Positions 7,840-13,339 of a stretch of DNA of 13,339 nucleotides are shown one piece after another (the first letter of the stretch is position 1; each line of letters begins with the position of its first letter). Position numbers and translations under genes: made by a program. Below the pieces are notes generated by a model. It was not told the DNA's origin and made no database searches. It worked only from the letters and a program-made list of their open reading frames with translations. This stretch comes from Spartobacteria bacterium (GTDB lineage: Bacteria > Verrucomicrobiota > Verrucomicrobiia > Chthoniobacterales > Chthoniobacteraceae), in contig JANXWU010000036.1 in assembly GCA_025350985.1 (NCBI GenBank), forward strand, positions 1-13,339. The letters are read 5' to 3'.

Positions 7840-7868
7840 ATCATATATGGAAATTACATATGGTTCAA
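7840..7868 (-). promoter_or_regulatory. Predicted sigma-70-type promoter of the secreted-protein gene
   Basis: On the minus strand TTGAAC (7863-7868) and TATGAT (7840-7845) are separated by exactly 17 bases, giving 4/6 and 5/6 matches to the -35 and -10 consensus. Transcription would start near 7833, about 40 bases before the ATG at 7794. The surrounding 7795-7925 is much richer in A and T than the rest of the window. Two imperfect 13-base direct repeats (7838-7850 and 7851-7863, 10/13 identical) overlap the promoter and could be a regulator site. Confidence 0.45.
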
Positions 7869-8059
7869 TATTTATAGTTGCAATCTTTCAAAGTTTCCGC
7901 AAGATTTTTTTTGACAAAATAAAAACCGTCCTGCCAAACCTTCGGACCGGGTGCGATTGCCTCGGCTTTGATGGAGCTTGTGCCAGAGCGCGGATGAAAT
8001 AAGATGCGTCGAAAACCGAACCTGATCCGCGGCACTTTTCCCGTTATTACCGATCCCAA

Positions 8060-11000
8060 ATGTCCACTTTATCTTCCAGCTTGAACCTGGCCGCCGGCGA
8101 GAAACTCGCGGGTGCCTACACCTTGAAAAATCCGCTGGGCGGCGAAGCGGGCCTGCCCGTCTGGCAGGCGCACGACGACGAGCTCGACCGCGATGTCACG
8201 CTTCATTTTTTGCCCGACGCCGTGCGGGCCGATCCCCGCGCCATGAGTGAATTGCGCGCGGCGGTCCGCCGTAATCGGCAGCTCATTCATCCGCGCATCG
8301 TGCGGGTGCATGATTTAATCGAGGAGGAAAATTGGGCGGCGATCACGATGGATCACATCGACGGCCAGCCTCTCACGACCGTGCTTCGGGAACGGCCCGG
8401 CCATTTTTTTGAAACGGGAGACATCGCGCCTTGGGTGAGCCAGCTTTGCCATACGCTGGAGGAAGCGCACAAGATCGAGCTTTTCCACGGCGACCTCGCG
8501 CCGGTGAATTTGATGGTGGGAAAAAATGGCGACCTTCATGTCGCCAATTTTGGGATCAGCCGGGTGGTGCTCGACGTGCTCGCCCGCGCACACCAGCCGG
8601 TGCGGGGCGAGGGAGACATCGCCTACGCGAGTCCGCAGCAGTTAAACGGCGAGCGGCTGGGAAAATCCGACGACATTTATGCGCTCGGCGTCGTGCTTTA
8701 CGAATTGCTGACCGGCAAGCCGCCTTTTCATTCCGGTGATCTGCTTTCGCAAATCCGGAAGAACACCGCACCGCTCATCGCCGAAAGGCGCGCCGAATTG
8801 AAAATCGAGGGCGAACCCATTGCGCCGGAGTGGGAAAATGCGGTTGTCGAATGTCTGGAAAAAAATGCTGGCGCGCGACCGAAAAGCGCGTTGGAAGTCG
8901 CCGCGAAACTGGGCGCCGATAAATCCCTCGCTGCGGCAAAGCCGGGAGAAAAATACGTTCAGCCGGGAATGGAGACGGCGCTGGCGACGGACGCCTTGCC
9001 TGAAAGAATGTCGTCCGCCTCGGAAGCGAAGCCGCTTCAACATCCGACCCAGGATCCGGAATTGCCGGCAGCAAAATTCGTTTCCACGTCCACGGTTCCG
9101 GCGCGGGAGGGCGGCTCCCTGACGACCCAAGCTGAGCACGATGCTCGCAATGCTGACTACCGTTTGGATGAAGATTTTGGGACTCCCGAAGTGGATGACT
9201 TGGGCGAAGGCGTGTCGATCCAGAAGCCGGTGCCGGGTAAACATTTCCCGCGCAGCTCATTTCTGGAAATACCTCACGAAGGACAGGGTCAGTCGCGGGT
9301 GCCGAAAATTGCATTCGGGGTGGCTGCCCTTTTGATTGTCATCGGCATCGCGGGCTTCCTGTTGCCGAAAAGCCCTCAAAAAGCCGATGAGACGAGGGGC
9401 GAGGTGCAGCCCGTAAATGTCGCCGAGACGGAAAAGCCGCCGGTGCCGGAGGAGGCTCAACCCACGCCAGTCCCGGTCGTCGTCAACCAGCCACTGAAAA
9501 GGGAAGTGACTGCGGCGGCGACGCCCGTTCCTCCCTCTGTCCCGTTGACCGGCACGGCCAGGCTCGCGCAGGTGGAGCAAATCGCAGTGGCAAAATCGCG
9601 GGCCGCTGCCAATGCGCAAAAAGCCGCGGCAGCGGCGGAGAGCGCGCATGTGGAAAAAATGAAATTGCAGGAGCGGGCCGATGCGGCGGCGCAAGAGGCG
9701 CAGAAGGCGGCGGATGATCGCGCGATGGCGGCTGCGGCGCTGAAAAAATCTAACGAGGATATTGTCGCCCTGCGCAAACAGCGTGAAGACGCCCGCGCCA
9801 AAGCGGAAGCGGAAGCGAGCGAAGCAGCGCAGTTAGCCGCGGAAAAGGCGCGCCTGGCGGACGATGCGAAAAAAGCCGCTCTGGATCTGATTCAACAGAC
9901 CAACGAGAAAATGGCGCAGCAGCAAAAGGCGGACAACGAAGTACTGGATTTGCAAAAAGTGGCCGGGCAAAAGCAGCAACTGGCCGCGGCCGCCGCGAAG
10001 TCCGCCATGGAGGCGGAGTCTGTTTACAAGCAGCAACTAGCTGGGGTCAAGCAAGCCGAAGAAGAAGCCGCGCAGGCGCAATCCAACGTGCAGCGCGCCA
10101 AAGCGGCGGAAGAGGCGCGCCAGGCGGCAGCGGAGGCGGATCAATTACGCATGGCCAGCGAGAAAGAGGCGCAGCGGCTGGAGGCGCAGGCAGCGGAAGC
10201 GGAGAAGGTCGCCGCCAATGCGAAGGAGGCGGTGAAGCGCGCTCGGGAAGCGGCTGGCGAAGCCGAACGCCAGCGCAAGGCGCGGGAGGACGCGCGCAAA
10301 AAAGCCGAAGCGGAAGATGGCGCACCCGCGCCGAAGGACACCAAACCTTCGGCTTCCGTGATCCCAGAAAGCCTGGGGCCGGAATCGGCGAAACTCGTTT
10401 TGAAAACGGAAACCAAAATGGAATCGCCGGCCAAACCGGGCAATTCAAAAATCCCGTCGGTGAGTGTGCGCGTGCCCGAGTCGCGGGCGACGGTGGCGAA
10501 GGCGTTGCAAAACAGTCTCGGCATGAAGTTTGCCCCAGTGGGCGAATCTCTTTTTTCTGTCGGATTGACCCGGGTGAAGGATTTCGAGGTGTTCGCCAAA
10601 GCCACCAATCTCAAGGCATCCTCCTGGCGCCGGCCTGATTTTCAACAGGGAGCCGAACATCCCGCCGTCAACGTCAATTGGATTGACGCGGTGGCCTTTT
10701 GCAAATGGCTCAGCGAAAAAGAGCAGAAGGAAGGTTTCATCAGTTCGAGCCAGCTCTACCGACTGCCCACCGACCTTGAATGGAGCAGGGCCGTTGGGCT
10801 GCCGGAGGAGTCGGGCCGCACGCCGGAAGCGCGCGACATGGGGGTCGCCGATATTTATCCGTGGGGAACTCAATGGCCACCGCCTCCCGGAGCCGGCAAT
10901 TACACGGGCGAGGAAACCAACTCGGATGTCGCGATCAAAGGGTATCACGACGGGTTTCCCTATACTTCACCCGTGGGAGCATTCCCGCCGAACAAACTCG

Positions 11001-11221
11001 GGCTCTACGACATGGGCGGCAATGTTTGGCAATGGTGCATGGACTGGTGGAATGGCGAGCAGAAAGCAAAAACACTTCGCGGCGGTTCTTGGTACAACGG
11101 TGCGTTGAAACTCAGTTTGCTTTCATCGTGCCGCATTAATTCGCCGCCGGAAAAATCGTCCGACAACTACGGTTTCCGCGTCGTCCTCGCGCCGGTGGAT
11201 GCAACTGCGGCAAAAAAGTAG
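8060..11221 (+). CDS. Membrane-anchored pseudokinase with periplasmic coiled coil and SUMF1 (FGE-sulfatase-like) domain
   Basis: The 1053-residue protein has four parts. Residues about 18-285 fit a PknB/Hanks-type Ser/Thr kinase fold, with DDIYALGVVLYELLTGKPPF (204-223) well kept. Its catalytic sites are degraded: the Gly loop reads LGGEAGLPVW (26-35), the ATP Lys of the VALK motif is His49, HRDLKP is HGDLAP (143-148), DFG is NFG (163-165) and SPEQ is SPQQ. Asp145 and Asn150 remain. Residues about 286-413 are a linker, and 414-436 a single transmembrane helix. Residues about 498-752 are an almost pure Ala/Glu/Lys/Gln coiled coil of TolA-like composition. Residues about 815-1046 are a SUMF1 domain (NSLGMKF, RLPTDLEW, GLYDMGGNVWQW, RGGSW, NYGFRVV) without the two catalytic Cys of true formylglycine-generating enzymes. 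Predicted topology puts the kinase fold in the cytoplasm and the coiled coil and SUMF1 in the periplasm. Chlamydial Pkn1 also joins a kinase to SUMF1. A non-catalytic sensor or scaffold linked to the downstream export genes is likely but unproven. Confidence 0.9.
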   Translation: MSTLSSSLNLAAGEKLAGAYTLKNPLGGEAGLPVWQAHDDELDRDVTLHFLPDAVRADPRAMSELRAAVRRNRQLIHPRIVRVHDLIEEENWAAITMDHIDGQPLTTVLRERPGHFFETGDIAPWVSQLCHTLEEAHKIELFHGDLAPVNLMVGKNGDLHVANFGISRVVLDVLARAHQPVRGEGDIAYASPQQLNGERLGKSDDIYALGVVLYELLTGKPPFHSGDLLSQIRKNTAPLIAERRAELKIEGEPIAPEWENAVVECLEKNAGARPKSALEVAAKLGADKSLAAAKPGEKYVQPGMETALATDALPERMSSASEAKPLQHPTQDPELPAAKFVSTSTVPAREGGSLTTQAEHDARNADYRLDEDFGTPEVDDLGEGVSIQKPVPGKHFPRSSFLEIPHEGQGQSRVPKIAFGVAALLIVIGIAGFLLPKSPQKADETRGEVQPVNVAETEKPPVPEEAQPTPVPVVVNQPLKREVTAAATPVPPSVPLTGTARLAQVEQIAVAKSRAAANAQKAAAAAESAHVEKMKLQERADAAAQEAQKAADDRAMAAAALKKSNEDIVALRKQREDARAKAEAEASEAAQLAAEKARLADDAKKAALDLIQQTNEKMAQQQKADNEVLDLQKVAGQKQQLAAAAAKSAMEAESVYKQQLAGVKQAEEEAAQAQSNVQRAKAAEEARQAAAEADQLRMASEKEAQRLEAQAAEAEKVAANAKEAVKRAREAAGEAERQRKAREDARKKAEAEDGAPAPKDTKPSASVIPESLGPESAKLVLKTETKMESPAKPGNSKIPSVSVRVPESRATVAKALQNSLGMKFAPVGESLFSVGLTRVKDFEVFAKATNLKASSWRRPDFQQGAEHPAVNVNWIDAVAFCKWLSEKEQKEGFISSSQLYRLPTDLEWSRAVGLPEESGRTPEARDMGVADIYPWGTQWPPPPGAGNYTGEETNSDVAIKGYHDGFPYTSPVGAFPPNKLGLYDMGGNVWQWCMDWWNGEQKAKTLRGGSWYNGALKLSLLSSCRINSPPEKSSDNYGFRVVLAPVDATAAKK

Positions 11222-11230
11222 TTTTTTTTT
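11203..11230 (+). terminator. Possible weak intrinsic terminator after the pseudokinase gene
   Basis: AACTGC (11203-11208) can pair with GTAGTT (11218-11223), including one G-U pair, around a 9-base loop, and seven further T follow. The stem is short and overlaps the stop codon, so termination would be partial at best. Its presence would mean that the barrel and export genes are only partly co-transcribed with the pseudokinase gene. Confidence 0.3.
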
Positions 11231-11302
11231 GGAAATTCCTGAAATGCCTGTTGCGATTTTTTTTCACCTTTGGCAACATCCCGCCCGCCGACCACAGAAT
11301 TT

Positions 11303-12586
11303 ATGAAACACACCATTCGACTCTTCGTTTTAACCCTGATTGCCTTCTCCGCCACGGCGCGGCTTGCCCAAGCGCAAGGATTGGTCACGGAGGAATATTT
11401 TCGGCAACTTGGTATGCCCGACCAAGTCGCCACCGTCGCTCCGCCCGCGGCCGACGACGAACAAAAATACAATTTCGCGGTCGGCCCATTGCGTTTTAAC
11501 GTCGCGGCCGGCGTCGGCTTCGAGTTCAACGATAACGTCACGCTCAAAGACTCGGGCAAGGAATCGGATTTCATTTTCCGTCCTTCGCTCACCCTCGACG
11601 GTTACTGGACCTTGTCGGAGTTGAACACCCTGCGTTTTTCACTCGGCGTCAGCTATGCCAAGTATCTGGAGCACAGCGAATTCGACACGCGCGGAATCCT
11701 GCTCTCACCGAGTTCCGCCTTGGCGTTCAGCATTCACGTCGGCAACTTCATCATCACCTTGCGCGATCAATTCAGCTATCAGGAGGATCCTCTCGACAAT
11801 CCGGTTCTGAGCGGGGTTGCGATTTATCGCCGCTTTGAAAACACGGCGGGGATTCAGGTGGATTGGCCGTTGAGCGACACCATCCGGGCCACTTTTGGCT
11901 ACAACCATTACAACCTTTTCACCTTCCAACAGGTGTTCAAGCAACTCGATCGTTCCGTCGATTCGGTCTATATCAAACCTTCGGTGGCGATTTCGCCCTC
12001 GGTGACCGTCGGCGTGGACGCTTCCGCGAGCTGGGTCAAGTTTTCCGCTCCCATTCAAAACGACGGTCGCAATTATCTAGTGGGCCCATTTGTCGAGGTC
12101 AATTTCTCCGAGGCGACCAAGGCGTACGTGGAAGCCGGCTACCAGTTGTTTGAGTTTGACCGCCCGAGCGGAAAGGGTGGGGTCACCGATTCGAGGGATT
12201 CGAGTTCGTGGTATGGCCGCGCAGAAATCACCAATCAAACGAGTGAAGCGATCACGCAGCGGGTAATGGCATCCAAGACCGCGGAAGTGGGATTCGGCTC
12301 GAACTATTACGAACTCTATCATCTCGAGTACGGTGCCGCCTGGCGCATCACGCCCGCCCTCACGCTTGATCCAACGGCGTTTATTGAATACTACAAAACA
12401 TCCGACCAAAACGCCACGTTCGGTGAAAAGGCTTGGCGTTTCGGGGTGGCGGTTGGCGCGCGCTATGCTTTATCACCGTCGCTCACGTTGGGCGCCGACT
12501 ACCGCTTTGTGTTGAAAAACTCCAATGCTCCCAGCTCGGACTATCGTCAAAACGTGGCATTGCTGAGTTTGTATTATAATTTTTGA
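11303..12586 (+). CDS. Outer-membrane beta-barrel protein (BBP2-like), polysaccharide secretion locus
   Basis: The 427-residue protein starts at the ATG at 11303, which opens a clean signal peptide (MKHTIRLFVLTLIAFSATAR, probable cleavage after AQA at 22-24). The frame is open further up to a TTG at 11270, but that would put 11 polar residues before the signal. The mature protein is a run of amphipathic strands with aromatic residues at their ends, short turns and long polar loops. It ends in YYNF, the C-terminal Phe signal read by the BAM complex. It resembles the putative beta-barrel porin 2 families that accompany exopolysaccharide genes. A short N-terminal stretch (about 25-60: GLVTEEYF, DQVATVAPP) precedes the barrel. 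The export-protein gene begins 6 bases after its stop, which strongly suggests co-transcription. A likely role is an outer-membrane pore or partner for polymer release; an assembly or structural role is the alternative. Confidence 0.85.
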   Translation: MKHTIRLFVLTLIAFSATARLAQAQGLVTEEYFRQLGMPDQVATVAPPAADDEQKYNFAVGPLRFNVAAGVGFEFNDNVTLKDSGKESDFIFRPSLTLDGYWTLSELNTLRFSLGVSYAKYLEHSEFDTRGILLSPSSALAFSIHVGNFIITLRDQFSYQEDPLDNPVLSGVAIYRRFENTAGIQVDWPLSDTIRATFGYNHYNLFTFQQVFKQLDRSVDSVYIKPSVAISPSVTVGVDASASWVKFSAPIQNDGRNYLVGPFVEVNFSEATKAYVEAGYQLFEFDRPSGKGGVTDSRDSSSWYGRAEITNQTSEAITQRVMASKTAEVGFGSNYYELYHLEYGAAWRITPALTLDPTAFIEYYKTSDQNATFGEKAWRFGVAVGARYALSPSLTLGADYRFVLKNSNAPSSDYRQNVALLSLYYNF

Positions 12587-12592
12587 CCCTGC

Positions 12593-13279
12593 ATGAACAT
12601 CCGCTGCGCGCTGCTAATCTTTCTTTTTCCGTTTTTGGCGAGCGCAGCTCCCCGGCCCAGTGAAGCATCCGCCGACCCGGCCGCGGCACCGACTCCTTCC
12701 GCCTTGGCGAGGGGCGAGCGCGGCGGGACGCTGAGCAACGGGGATACGGTCAGTCTGCAAATCGTCGAGGACAAGGAGGCAGAGGTGGAAAAACGGGTGA
12801 GTGACACTGGCGATTTGGATGTGCCCTACATCGGGCGGGTTCATGTGGCGGGAAAGACGTGTTCGGACGCTGCGGCGCACATCAAAAAGCTTCTCGAGAA
12901 GGATTTTGATTTCTATCACCACGCCACGGTTCGCCTCGCCATCAACCAGTTCAGCAAAAGCAGTGGTTCCTCGCCGAGCGTAGTCGCGGTCGCGAAAATC
13001 AACGTTTCCGGCGAGAATCAAAGTTTGCGCACGCCGGGGATGCAAGAATTTCCCAAGACGGAAAAGCTGACGGTGAGCGCGGCCGTTTTACGGGCCGGAC
13101 CTACCATGTTTGCCAATCAAACGGCGGTGAAGTTGACACGAAAAAAGGGCGACACGACGGAAACGATCATCGTTAACGTCAAAAAGATCCTCAAAGAGGG
13201 CCGATTGCAGGACGACATCGAGGTGCGGGACGGCGACTACATTTTCGTTCCGCGCTTGAGCATCGTCACCGGGTTTTGA
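12593..13279 (+). CDS. Polysaccharide export (OPX/Wza-like) protein, short form with one SLBB domain
   Basis: The 228-residue protein has a signal peptide (hydrophobic 5-16, probable cleavage after ASA at 16-18). No lipobox Cys follows it, so unlike E. coli Wza it is probably not a lipoprotein. After a Pro/Ala-rich linker, residues about 46-118 match the polysaccharide biosynthesis/export domain (LSNGDTVSLQIVED, DLDVPYIGRVHVAGKT). Residues about 132-220 match an SLBB-type domain (INVSGENQSLRTPG, LTVSAAVLRAGP, IEVRDGDYIFVPR). The chain ends just after that motif, with none of the further SLBB unit or the amphipathic C-terminal helix with which Wza (about 380 residues) crosses the outer membrane. 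It lies 6 bases after the barrel gene and 1 base before the next gene, so the three form one operon. It probably forms the periplasmic channel for an exported polysaccharide and needs a separate outer-membrane partner. Confidence 0.92.
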   Translation: MNIRCALLIFLFPFLASAAPRPSEASADPAAAPTPSALARGERGGTLSNGDTVSLQIVEDKEAEVEKRVSDTGDLDVPYIGRVHVAGKTCSDAAAHIKKLLEKDFDFYHHATVRLAINQFSKSSGSSPSVVAVAKINVSGENQSLRTPGMQEFPKTEKLTVSAAVLRAGPTMFANQTAVKLTRKKGDTTETIIVNVKKILKEGRLQDDIEVRDGDYIFVPRLSIVTGF

Positions 13280-13280
13280 C

Positions 13281-13339
13281 ATGGAACCCGAGATCACCGC
13301 GGCTCCGGTTTCGGACCTTCTGACAAAATTCGGCGTGAA
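13281..13339 (+). CDS. Start of next operon gene, function not determinable (3' end outside window)
   Basis: An ATG one base after the export-protein stop opens a frame that runs to the window edge; the first 19 residues read MEPEITAAPVSDLLTKFGV. There is no signal peptide in this part, so the N-terminus is cytoplasmic. In polysaccharide loci this position often holds a Wzz-type chain-length protein or BY-kinase, but 19 residues do not show which. Confidence 0.65.
   Translation, partial: MEPEITAAPVSDLLTKFGV

Noticed and set aside
7865..8059. A 64-codon minus-strand frame in the divergent gap
   Set aside because: It needs a TTG start immediately next to the pseudokinase ATG, has no ribosome binding site, and its 3' end overlaps the predicted promoter at 7840-7868. 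The composition is not compelling.
9551..10320. The repetitive Ala/Glu/Lys-coding stretch as a nucleotide repeat array or CRISPR
   Set aside because: Similarity is at the level of residue composition only; there are no regularly spaced identical units, and it fits a coiled coil.
11060..11200. The end of the SUMF1 domain as the variable region of a diversity-generating retroelement
   Set aside because: SUMF1/C-type-lectin-like tails are typical targets, but I see no reverse transcriptase and no near-identical template repeat in the window.
11270..11302. TTG at 11270 as the start of the barrel protein
   Set aside because: It would add 11 polar, Pro-rich residues before a standard signal peptide that begins at the ATG at 11303.

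Overview
The window looks like a chromosomal segment of a GC-rich, Gram-negative, diderm bacterium, most likely from the PVC group and probably Verrucomicrobiota. The reasons are: outer-membrane machinery (LolA-like carrier, LptF/G permease, outer-membrane barrel, polysaccharide export protein); a Ser/Thr-kinase-like domain fused to a C-terminal SUMF1 (FGE-sulfatase) domain, as in chlamydial Pkn1; and no Shine-Dalgarno-like sequence before any of the nine visible gene starts. The assignment is inference from gene content, not from a marker gene.

Left part (1-4914). The 3' end of an ANL-superfamily acyl-CoA/AMP ligase is followed closely by a flavin-dependent halogenase-like oxidoreductase. 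Facing them on the minus strand are a periplasmic LolA-like protein and an MMPL/RND-type exporter whose reading frames overlap by 14 bases. A ligase, a LolA-like protein and an MMPL exporter are typical of aryl polyene (xanthomonadin/flexirubin-like) pigment clusters, some of which carry a halogenase. I read this part as one edge of such a cluster, with ketosynthases and other core enzymes expected left of the window. A long imperfect palindrome (1685-1837) separates the convergent genes, and a related half-copy (4994-5053) lies upstream of the LolA-like gene.

Middle (5132-7794). A LptF/LptG-type permease for lipopolysaccharide transport runs on the plus strand. It converges, across a clear bidirectional terminator (6395-6433), on a minus-strand gene for a secreted protein with two possible galactose-binding-like modules and no assigned function. 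An AT-rich divergent control region (7795-8059) follows, with a good sigma-70-type promoter for the secreted protein.

Right part (8060-13339). A 1053-residue membrane protein combines a degenerate kinase domain, one transmembrane helix, an Ala/Glu/Lys-rich coiled coil of about 255 residues and a SUMF1 domain. Next come an outer-membrane beta-barrel, a short Wza-like polysaccharide export protein and the start of another gene, the last three almost touching. This is probably the beginning of an exopolysaccharide secretion operon. The pseudokinase architecture, and the pairing of a barrel with an export protein that lacks its own membrane-spanning tail, are the most interesting points in the window.
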